Program-made: the position numbers and the translations under genes | NCBI RefSeq assembly: GCF_016802725.1 | Contig: NC_052679.1 | Span: 24,051,561-24,115,560, forward strand | Length of the DNA stretch: 64,000 nt | Source: Solenopsis invicta | Taxonomy: Eukaryota > Arthropoda > Insecta > Hymenoptera > Formicidae | Direction of reading: 5' to 3' | Shown here: piece by piece, positions 13,736 through 24,046 of the stretch | How positions within the stretch are numbered: the first letter of the stretch is position 1 | Layout: every line of letters begins with the position of its first letter | The notes under the pieces: model-generated | Database searches by the model: none | The model's input: the letters and a program-made list of their open reading frames with translations, nothing else | Told to the model about the DNA's origin: nothing

Positions 13736-15507
13736 TCACAGATTTTCCATTAGCGCCCGTGCTCTTTTTAGTTCTGAAAAAGAAAGACATAAATGTTTTT
13801 GGTTATAAACATGCGTGATATCTGCGTATAGTGTAAAGTTGAAAAATCGTAGTCAATTCTTTGTAACAAAGTATATCAGCCTTTTTTTCTACAAATGTTT
13901 AAAACTAAACCGCTTTCATACCCTTCAATAACACTTGCACATCATCTTTAGAGATATTTACAGTGGAATCCTCCTCTTTTCCATCTACTTTCTTCAATTT
14001 TAATGTCACGGCAGAAACAGGCGATGAGCTATCGCAAGGTAGCACTTCAATGGAAGACAAGCGACTGACTACGAATATAAAAGTTTCAAGTAAATTTTTT
14101 GCGTAGACAGTCGATGCAAGCGAAAAATATATTATATCAGATATAACTGATATAAAAATCTAGAATTTCAACGGGCTAAATTTTTGCCGAAAGTTAAATT
14201 TAAAATTGTAGCCCAAATATATTTTTTCAGATTAGTCTTATAAAAATTATAGAGCTTGCACCTCTCAAAGATTGAGATGAAAGAACAGCTGTGATCTGGG
14301 GACAGTGATCGGTATGAAGCCTCGCTACAGCTGTGCTATGTTCTCGCGGAAGTCCCAATTGTTGCAGTTCGCTGCTCAAGTCAGCGGCGGAAACGCCATA
14401 TCGGGCAGAAGATGTGAATATCAATTCGAGCGCGGCTACCATTGCCTTCGCATCGCTCACGTCTAAATAAAATTAATGTCTACATTTTCTTTTCCTTTAT
14501 TCTATGTATCGCGTTATTTGGTGATTATGATAATAATACATAAAGTTATACACACCAAGTTTGGCGTCTTGCGTGATCTTTTTTACTTTTTCCTCCTAAA
14601 AAAATTTAATGTAACGCAATTAAGGAGAATTACTATACACAGAAAATAAAAAATAAATATAATATATGCATATAATTTAAAAACTTTAATAATTTATTGC
14701 ATTTTATATATATTTAACTAATATAAATTTGAAAGTAGTTCAAATTAAAGATATAAAGATATAATTCGATATAATCGTTAGAAAGAGAATTAAAATATTT
14801 TTAAATATTTTAGCAAAATAATAAGTTTTACTTAAAATAATTTTTTTTATTGGTTCCATTAGCGTTGACAATAAGGACAAAGAATTTTAAATTGAAAATT
14901 TTTAGCGATAAATCGCAATCTGCATTACTTACATCAAGTTCTCCTTCGGTCAAATATTTAGCCACTGCTTGACCTAGCATTTTCATTTTAATTGAAGTCT
15001 AAAAAATAAAATACATTAAACATTTTTTGCCAAAAGATATATCTGTATTTTTCCTCGCATAATAAAAAAAGATACTAAGATCTTTTATAGTATATTATAT
15101 TATTTATACAACTATCAAGAATTCTAATGTAACATTATTATAGGTATGTATAGAAATATATTTCAGAGAGAGAAACAAAAAAAATTGCGCAATACCATTC
15201 GCGAAAGCGTATTGATTTCCGCCAGCAACCAGTCTGGACAGTCGCCATCGCCGAGAAATCTGAATCTCTGTTATAAAATATGGGTAAATTTGTATATGTT
15301 AAAGTTAAATACTATCCATGTCTTTAATAATTAAATTTAAAATTTTTAAGATAATGCAAAAATTTAAGTAATAAATTAAAAAAAACACGTAAATGTGTAC
15401 ATTTACATTTTAAAACCTTTACATTTACTGTTTAGCAATATTTCATTTATTTAAGATATAATAATAGCAAGAAAAAAACTTGCGCTCTAACGCGATTTTC
15501 TTACCAT
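13736..15507 (-). CDS. COMMD4: COMM domain-containing protein 4
   Basis: Seven coding exons read on the minus strand: 15505-15507 (the ATG alone), 15196-15267, 14933-14998, 14556-14595, 14262-14462, 13922-14068 and 13736-13773. All phases agree and give a protein of 188 residues, against about 199 for human COMMD4. The N-terminus reads RFRFLGDGDCPDWLLAEIN, matching the family signature FCGDLDCPDWVLAEI. The middle reads SSELQQLGLPREHS, nearly identical to vertebrate COMMD4, and the C-terminus reads QVLLKELKRARALM like QVLLAELKQAQTLM. COMMD proteins form heteromeric complexes with CCDC22/CCDC93 (Commander) that control endosomal recycling; COMMD4 is one of the ten members. The usual WRVDY core of the COMM domain is not visible: the sequence after SSQSLR runs VSRLSSIEVLPCDSSS and is about a dozen residues short there. 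A poly(A) signal lies 80 bp past the stop. Confidence 0.93.
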
Positions 15508-15539
15508 TTCTGTTAATTTCTTGGTTCGTATTCACGCTA

Positions 15540-16235
15540 ACTCTGCTTCTTTCACCTAAAAATTACATATAACTTTTAGAAATTGTAATAAAAGTAATGA
15601 AATTCTGTTTCTCTTATGCAAAAAGATTTGTTCACAACAAGGATAAACAAAATAATGGGCAAAAAAGAACGATACAGTCACGATCATTCTACGTCTACAC
15701 TTATAATGTAATTATTTGTTAAATTATCAAATCCTGAGCCTTCTGTTGATTTAGCCTATGCAGTTCTACGAAACGTTAATCAACTTGGAATTCACCGTCG
15801 AGCTTTCTCGTGTGCAATCGTGGAGATATATACGTCAGTCAATCACACTACGTCTGCGAACCTCGGGTCCGCCACGTGCCCTCGGGACGGAAAGCAGGGT
15901 AACTTTTTTTTTCTGCCGCGCTGCTTCTGTGACTACCTCCTTCGCGCCGATAATATTTCTAACAATAAGCATCATAACGTTACGATGGCGAGGCGAGTGG
16001 ACGTGGACGTCAAGATGTTTGCGCTCGTTGGCGGAGTAGATTGGCGAGGGCATCTGCGCCAGGTGAACGAATTCCCCATGCAATCCGCCTAATCCTTCGA
16101 CCGCGACGAGATGGCCCATGGGAGTTTCAACCAGCGGACATAAATATCCGGGCAAGAGTCGGCCCACCGTCATTCTAGTCGAAGAGCTCGTGAACACCAA
16201 AGACAGTCGCCAACAGGTAAACGCCGCAACAGGTA
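15540..16235. promoter_or_regulatory. CpG-rich segment between COMMD4 and natalisin: candidate divergent promoter / non-coding first exon
   Basis: The stretch from about 15780 to 16230 is much richer in GC and CpG than its surroundings. It lies between the divergent starts of COMMD4 (minus) and the natalisin gene (plus). A possible 5'UTR acceptor for COMMD4 (TTTTTAG before GTGAAAG, near 15556) and two tandem plus-strand donors (CAACAG|GTAAAC at about 16217 and CAACAG|GTAAGG at about 16232) suggest non-coding first exons on both sides. Open frames exist on both strands here, including 121 codons on the minus strand, but none resembles a protein I know and their codon pattern may simply reflect GC content. 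Confidence 0.4.
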
Positions 16236-16897
16236 AGGCCGATAATTTGACTCGGAAAGTAGTAAATTGTTCCGCGATTGTTCATTCTTCCAAATCATAA
16301 TTTTCAGTCATATTATTATAGATTAACTGAAGATGTTTCTAAAGATTTGTTACTAACAGTTTCTTTAAGGAAAGCCAACAAACAAGACAGGAATTATAAC
16401 AATTTTCTATATTTTCATCGACAAATATTTGTCGATTGAAAATTAATTTCGATAAAAAAAATAATCATGTGAATTACTGTTGCAAAACTATCGCAATTCT
16501 TTTTAGATTTGCTAATGTCTAATTAATACACTTTCGCGTCTGTGCAAAATATGTCAATTCTTTTGTTATTTATTCGTTCTAAAAAATTTCTATACTAGAG
16601 TCTCTAAATAACTCATCATTAACTAATTGTAACAAAATACTTTGTATACTTTTTCCTACGCAATAATTAACGAAATAGGATAATAACAAAGTTAAACCTT
16701 TACATAATGTCGATGTAATGATTTGTCAATTGGATAATTAATTGGACTAAATATTAAATATTTTCTCACGCACTATAATATAGAAACTCAGAAAATGATA
16801 AGATTAGAAGACTGTAACAAAATTTTTTTACACATTATGCTAAATTATAATGTGTTGAATGAAAATGTAATCTACATAAATCTTTCCTCTTCCAGCA

Positions 16898-19800
16898 ATG
16901 AGAAAAATATTGCTGGCTACAACATTGTTATCGATAGCAGTGTCCGAAAATATTCTAGTAAGTAAAATATTGTTTATAATTCTATTTTAGAATATATTAC
17001 AAATGTTCCGAAAAATAGATAAAAACGTCGTACCAAAACGTTACATATTAATTTTGAGTGAAATAAACTAGATATTAAAACTAAATTTGTTCATTGTTTG
17101 TTATGCTTTATTAATATTTAAAAATTATAATGTACATAAACAGGATGTTTACTACTAACAAAAATCAGGAATACCTGGAATTTTTGCAGAATTTGTTTTT
17201 TATCCTTAAAAGTCATAGATTTTTACTGAGTTAATTAGAAAAGTTTTCAGAATTTTGCTTTTAAATTTAAACTCTATCTTTCTTTCTGATAATATTGTTT
17301 CTTTGAACATTTTCTCTTGACAATGTCATAAAATGTTGATAATTCATTAATAATAAATGCGATATACATTCATGTATATTCACGAACATTCTCGTGTGAC
17401 TTACAAGTTCTTATAAAAAAAATGAGTAACGATCAGAAGACATTACATTGTTTCAAATTGTTTCATGTGTTTATCGAGTTTCGAATTCTATATTTCCGTA
17501 GATCTGTGTATTGTACCAGACAGATCGTTATATGTCATTTAATTCATATCATTTATTTTTAATACTTTCTCAAAAATATTCAAAATTTTGCTTTGTGAAT
17601 GCATAATTAAAAAAACATTAAAAAATATATAAATAAATCAAAGCTGTATTTAAAAAACTCTAATTTTACCTGAAATTTTGAAAAAAAATTTCTAGAAAAT
17701 CCAAAAATTCTTTTAGAAAATCTGAGTAACATATAAAAAAATGATTGTGTACTTTAAGATGGAAAATCACTCAAAAATGAAGACAGCATGGCTTTGCGAC
17801 AAGCAACTATGGAATAGAAAAGCAAAGCGAATACCACGGAAAGATATTCCTTCCAAAATAGAGGAGTCGTTAAATTATGACTACAGCAGACAATTTCCTC
17901 GAATTTCGGACACGCAATTTCTTAGCGAACCAAGAAAGCTGCCCATAGCCTTCAGGTAATACAACAATAATAAAATTTACATTTTAGCAATGATTTAACT
18001 TGCGTTAGAAACTCAATTTTTATTCAAATTTATACACATATCTGAAATTCTAATTTGTAATATTATTGTAAAAATTAAGTATCGTAGATTTATACAACAT
18101 ATATCGATATAAAAATATAGAATCTTGTGTAATAACGTTTGATAAAAGGATAATGAAATTTTATTTATCTTGAATTATACTTTATTTTTAATATAACACA
18201 TTTGTGATTTAAAATTCATTACTAATATAATATAAAAACCAAGAGTATAATAAAATTTTCATAAAAAATTAGAGAAGAAAAGACGAAATTAATGTGGCAA
18301 ATCGCTGACAGAAAGAATGGTTTTGTTAAAGAATCTAAAAATTTAATTACATACAAATTTAAAAATAATTTTGTTAAATCATCAAAATAATTACGAAGGA
18401 CGCCCAAGCTGGTTGCTAGAATGTCAAAACTTTTTGCAGCATTGCTCGTCACAGTGAGCGTCTATCATATAATAACTAATTCTTAGATACTTCAGCAAAA
18501 TATTTTTTCTGTTAAAGTTAACCCTTTACCGCATAATGTGCCATATATGGTACAAACAAAAAAAAATTATTTAATATTTTAGCTCAATTTTTGTTGTAAT
18601 TGCATTTTTATTTAATAATTTTTTTGAAAAAAAAATTTACGCGGTAAAGGGTTAAAAAACAATATGTGTAATAAAATGTTGAAATTAAATAAAGGTAATA
18701 TTATAATTTACAGGCGGCATGACTTGGCGCGATTTTCACAAGTAGACTTATCTTCCGATAAGTCAAAATTTGACAGCACCAAACCGAGAGTTTTGATCTC
18801 CATCGGCATACAAGAAGAAAAGAATGCCGGCAACGATCTACAAGAAGACTGGTCGATCAGAAAGAACTATCGTAAGCATAATCAAGGCATGCAAGTTCAA
18901 CAACCGTTCTACGTGGAGGAACCAAGGTGGATTGACGTCGATGCTGACTATATAGAGTCTCAGCGTGAGAACAGCGATCCTTACATATTGACACGAGGAA
19001 AGAAAATTTTCAGAATTAAGGACCCAGAACAAGTGGGCAAAACGATCGAGGATTACGAAACAATTTTCGATTATCCAAGCAAAAACAAAGGACTGTTGAT
19101 AAAAAGTCGAGTGAGAAGATCTGTCAAAACGAACGAAGAATTCCAGGATGAAACAACCGATGAAAAGAACAATCAGATGAAGGAAAGAAGTCACTATGAT
19201 TCACTTCAAGATATGGACAGAGATTTAAATAACACTGCGATCACCGAAATCGAAAATAGAAGCGAAAAAACTTCCGAAATCGATACATTATCGGAAGATG
19301 AGATAATTAAAGATGCAAACCACGATATCTTTATTGAAAACTATAAAAAGAATGATTTGAATAATGTGGCAAAAAAATTCAGATTGACAAAGGAAAATCA
19401 AATCTCCGCAAACGGTATGATCACAAAATTTGTTGAGGAGAAACAGGAAATTCAGCACGAAGACGTTTCCAACGATGTTGAAAATGGAAGCAGCAAAACT
19501 GCGAAAATCGATCAAGTTGAGAAATACAAGAATAAAAGTCATTTTGTAATTAATAAAAGATTAAAAAGATCAGTGTTACCGAAAAATCAAGAACTCCACG
19601 AAACCTATGAAAATGATACAAGTTTTAAGAAAGATGTCGAAAAGAATGGTACATATGAGCAAATGAGGAATATTAAAGCTTACATCGACAAGTTAAACGT
19701 TCCAGGCACATCCGATCTTCTCACTTTGTCTCCAGGTAAAGATTCATTAAACGACGGAAAAGACAGCTTGAATAAAAAAGACACAGATAAATCTGTCGAA

Positions 19801-20472
19801 AGAATATGGAAACTTCATGATATAAATCGGAAAAAATTAAAAAACGAAAGGGAGATGGAGAATGATGAAGACGGATTTGAAATTAATAAAGACTATACAG
19901 GAATGGCAGATTCGCAATTAACAAGTGAGTTCAATTCGAACAACTTCGAAACAAAGTCTTCGAATTATCGGGAAAAGCGTAATGTTTGCAAGACCTGCAA
20001 GCTCGTTAAGTTGCAGCTCCAACAGGACGAATGGTTGAAAGATATCGAAAAGAAACTTCAGGAGTCGCTGTCTTTGGAACGAAGAGACAAGCACAGTGAT
20101 ATTTTAGAGCGCCTAGGCGAGCCTTACATTATTTCCCGCGGTAAGAAAGCGCCGCAAGATCTCGGAAAGAGCGATCTCTCCACGATGTTTAATTCGCAAA
20201 ATATGAATAATGACGAGGATCACACTAAAATGATGACTCTTCCGTTCACGGAGAGTATTCTGAAAATGCTGTTGATGGAGATATCTAGATGTAACGATAA
20301 CTGCGACATTATTGCGAATCGGTTGTTTGACGAGCGACTGTCACCAAGAGATCGACGTGGGACACTCGATGAAATCTTGGCGGCATCCGATCCGTTCTAT
20401 GTGGCCAGAGGAAAACGAATGACTCGAAATCAGAAGGGCGCTATCTCATTCGAAACAGATGCGAGACAATAG
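16898..20472 (+). CDS. NTL: natalisin-type neuropeptide precursor
   Basis: Three coding exons: 16898-16957, 17759-17955 and 18714-20472. Phases agree (the split Arg codon AG|G joins exons 2 and 3), giving 671 residues. Exon 1 encodes a short hydrophobic leader (MRKILLATTLLSIAVS), the expected signal peptide. Three amidation-cleavage sites follow: SDPYILTR-GKK (18973-19005), EPYIISR-GKK (20119-20148) and SDPFYVAR-GKR (20374-20418). Upstream dibasic sites would release DKHSDILERLGEPYIISR-amide and GTLDEILAASDPFYVAR-amide. The [FY]xxxR-amide ending preceded by D/E-P is the natalisin consensus known from Drosophila, Tribolium and Bombyx; natalisins act through a tachykinin-related GPCR in brain neurons that influence mating and activity. 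The spacers are long, acidic and Lys-rich, and contain further RR/KR sites. A tachykinin precursor is excluded because the peptides lack GFxGxR. The assignment as a secreted amidated-peptide precursor is firm; the family name is slightly less so. Confidence 0.85.
18522..18651. mobile_element. piggyBac-like MITE with TTAA target duplication
   Basis: This 130-bp element has perfect terminal inverted repeats: CCCTTTACCGC at the left and GCGGTAAAGGG at the right. It is flanked on both sides by TTAA (18518-18521 and 18652-18655). TTAA duplication with CCCTTT-type ends is typical of piggyBac-derived MITEs. It sits in the last intron of the natalisin gene, about 60 bp before the acceptor of its main exon. 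Confidence 0.85.
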
Positions 20473-20650
20473 ACGATAAGAGACATGTTCTGCGAGATAT
20501 AATTTCTAGCTCTATAGCTCTCCGATGAGAAGAGCAAGAACGGACAGGATTGGCAAAATTCTACATTTTTTGAGTAAAGCCAGTGGTAAAACGCGGTATT
20601 TTCCGGAAAAAAAAACTAACCGACAAAAATTGATCTTTTCTATTAATAAT

Positions 20651-20656
20651 AATAAA
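20651..20656 (+). terminator. candidate poly(A) signal of the natalisin gene
   Basis: AATAAA about 180 bp after the stop at 20472, within AT-rich 3' sequence. Confidence 0.45.
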
Positions 20657-23010
20657 TAGAAAATAATGAGAGTGGGTTGTTAATTGAAAGAAGCTTTTTT
20701 CAGTTAAACTTTATCCAAAATCAAATCTGTAATAAATTATGATCGGCGTAGCAAATAAATTAGATTTTTGTTACAAGATGTTGAATAGTAAATGCGAAAC
20801 AGATCTATAAAGGTACAAATTTTTTATTCTGTTATTATTATATTTTTCTCGTTAAATTAAAAATTAATATAAAGTTTAGCAATATTTATATTTCTAAAGT
20901 TTTAATTAAAAAAAAAAATAATTTACAAAGTAATCAACAAGATTTTATTATTATAAAATTTTATTGTTATTAATTTGTTATTATTGGTTCGTTTAATTTT
21001 CCTTTAAATATTAAATAGTGATTTGTATGATTTATTAAGTAAAACAAAAATATTGTTTATCATAAAGTTATACAAATATATTTATGCTACATTAATCATT
21101 TTTATCGTTTTTGTCAGTTTATTCCATTGAATAAAGATAAAGAAACAGAAAAAACCGGAATTTACCACGAAATTTTTCCAACCACTTAACTTTTTTAAGT
21201 AAACCTGATTAACGGTAGTATCTTTCCTCCTTTACAACTTAACTTGCTTTCGATTATAATGAAAATATGGCAATTGATGAATTATTCTTTTCAATCAGTA
21301 TACGTATAAAACAAAATAAATATTGTAAAATATATTGTTGGAAATAAAAATATCCTTATTTAAATAAAAATATTTGAAGAATCTTAACGGAGATAGCTAA
21401 ATCTTAGTGGTATATCTTGTGTAATTTTATATACATTATCAAATTGGAATTGTTTGCAATTAATCATTAATTTAATAATAAATGATGCTTGATAATAAAT
21501 AAGCTTTGTTGGCATCACTTATTAAGAAATTAATTAACAATTTAGTATTGTGACATTACTATTCCTATTTAACTTAAAACTGTATTTCAAAACCAAAAAC
21601 TTATTCAGTGTATAGTTTTGTGAACTAAAAATGTATGTAAAAAAAATCAGAAAAGAAATTTCAGCACTAACAAAAGATCTAACTGTGATCATTAAAGTTC
21701 TTCAATTATTTGTATTTGTAGTTTCACATATTGGCCTACATATTCTTATTATCATTACGATTTAATCTTATTTAAAGAACTGATTAAATAATAAGAAAGT
21801 CTAAATATGAAGCTCTTTTTCTTCTAGTGAGAAATTTATCATCTGCAAAATATATACACATGGGAAAAAATAATATTGTATTAACTAACGATATTAGCTA
21901 ATAATAACCTAGTAGAAAGTAATTTTGTTATTCGATAGAAGTATTAATAAAATAAATAACATTTTAAAACAAAAGCATGACCCGTTTATTTTATTAATAC
22001 TCTTATTGAATTAATAAAATTATATTTAATTAAACTGCTATTAATTTATACTCTTCATACATCATTTCTTTCTATATATGTAACAAATCGAATATTGTGT
22101 AACCTTTTCACATTTTAGAAATTATTTATTACACATGTATATGCATCACCAAATTTGAAATATACACAAAATACGCGTGGAGAGAAAGACTTTTGATTAT
22201 AAATTACAAAAATGTAATGTGTATTAAGAGAATAAAAATGTATGTAAACGTTAAGAGTTGACAAAAATACATAGAGAATGTTGTAACATACATGTGCACA
22301 AAGTTAAGTTAAAGTGTGAAGAGATTTTGTAACATTTTGTTTCACATTTTTTTCTTAATTCTTGTAATTAATGCGCTTTAAATGTTATTATTTGTGAGCA
22401 AAATTGAAAAACTGTAAAAAAATTAGTTGCTAGTAAAAATGTTAGCTATAAATATGTTAAAATAAGATATATAAGTCTGAAGAATATTTTATTCTTCAGT
22501 GCTTATTACGCTGTGTTAATTTCTTATATTAACAATTTAATTTTTTCCTCATTTCCTCTGTTTTATAAATAAAACTGTACATTATAACCTATAAAAGCAC
22601 AACTCTTGGAAAAACATTCAGTTGTTTCACATATTATGAATTACTTTAAGATATAATTTGTCCAATTATATTATTGCAATGTTCATTGAAAAATAATGTA
22701 AACTAAAAATGGTTACCTGGTAAACAATGATATTTGCGAAAAATTGACACTGATGATTATAAAGGCTGATAGAGATGGAGCAGGTTAGGATCAGTTAGGA
22801 TTGTGACATTTCCATCAAGTCGATAAGTTAGTTACTGACACTGATGAGAAAATTCCCTTTCATTCTTTCGTCGGTAAAAACACCGACTCCATTTTGACGG
22901 TTGAAATGAAATCAAATTTAATGTCTACATCGATGTTAAAATGTTTTAATTTTGATGCTGTTTGGATATTAATATCGATATCAATTATTTGATATCGATC
23001 AAATATCAAA
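20657..23010. other. AT-rich intergenic region
   Basis: No coding exon or RNA gene is recognised. Near 22975-23025 a short palindrome built on CAATTATTTGATATCGATC and its complement could form a hairpin immediately before the dispersed repeat that begins at about 23018. Confidence 0.5.
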
Positions 23011-23017
23011 TAATTGA

Positions 23018-23830
23018 TATTGTTTAACCAATTCCAGACTCAAAGTAATGAAATATTTATTACTAAGGATGTGATTTATAAAAATGTGATGCGCTGCATA
23101 ATCGGTGAAAGAAAAAAGGTAGTAGTAATGTGACTAGCTCAAAACTAATTTTCTAAACCTCAAATTAGTTTAAAAAAACATAGTATTTGGTTACAAAATT
23201 ATATATTTTTAATTTTTCACTTTTAATTTTACAATTTTTCCGATTTAAAATTTTCCTGCGCTTAAAGACTTTAGTGATATCCATAAAAAAAATTATTTTA
23301 TCTCTGTTTAACTTTAAAGAACAAATATAAAATGATATTTTTTGTTTCTGAACATCACCCTTTAGAATAACCATTGATTTATCAAAGAAATATTTAAATA
23401 TAAAAATTTCATCTAAACAAACTATATTAACAAAATCTAATGTTATTGTTTAACTCTGCATAACTCGAAGTGTATATAGCCGAATAAAAAACTAAATAAC
23501 AAAAAACACTCAAGTGCACATATATACATTTGTATGATAATACGCTCAAATTTAAAAACATTGAGGAAGTATGTAAAATTAAGTGCTAAAGTATATCTTA
23601 AAAAAGATATTTAGATGTGCTCAAAAGTAAAAATGCCATATAACAATTGTTAGCTATTGTGTGTTGGCATATTAGGGCTATTAAAAAACGCTACTAATTG
23701 TATAATTCCATAAACAATTATTTGAATTTGTCATCTAATAACGGAGATAATGGAAGTAATCATGACGTCCACAGTAGCTATAATACTCTCTTCTTCTCTA
23801 TATACAATAAAATAAGTAAAGAAGACATGC
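23018..23830 (+). repeat. unclassified dispersed repeat, copy 1
   Basis: Roughly 800 bp that align end to end with 45600-46475, and over its first 570 bp with 54205-54790. Shared landmarks in order are AAAGTAATGAAATATTTATTA, GCATAATCGGTG, GTTACAAAATTATAT, TTTAGAATRACMATYGATTTATC, ATAACTCGAARTGT, GTGCTCAAAAGTAAAAATGCC and CATCTAAYAACGGAGATAAT. No long open frame, terminal repeat or target duplication is visible. It lies just downstream of the EcKL gene. Confidence 0.8.
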
Positions 23831-24046
23831 TAATTATGAAAACCTAGCTTTTATTCATCAAATTTTAACTACGCTGTCCTACTCCATTTTCTCTTATTGT
23901 TATTAATTTTCATGAATTTTCTGTGTATTTTTATTAGCTATTATTTTTTTCTATTCTTATTTCTTTTTTGTTTTCTTTTTTTATTAATTTTATTATTATT
24001 ATTTTTTTTTTTTCAAATTATTCATCACTATATCATTAAATATACA

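Noticed and set aside
15758..16200. Possible protein-coding gene (93 codons plus strand, 121 codons minus strand)
   Set aside because: No family resemblance and both strands are open, as expected for CpG-rich DNA. Kept only as a candidate promoter or first exon.
18664..18713. Start of the natalisin protein at the ATG at 18664
   Set aside because: The real exon begins at 18714 after CAG; the upstream ATG is intronic, and the spliced signal-peptide exon fits in phase.
18838..19542. Hydrophobic minus-strand frames resembling membrane proteins
   Set aside because: Antisense of the Lys/Glu-rich natalisin exon; hydrophobicity follows from the complement of AAA/GAA codons.
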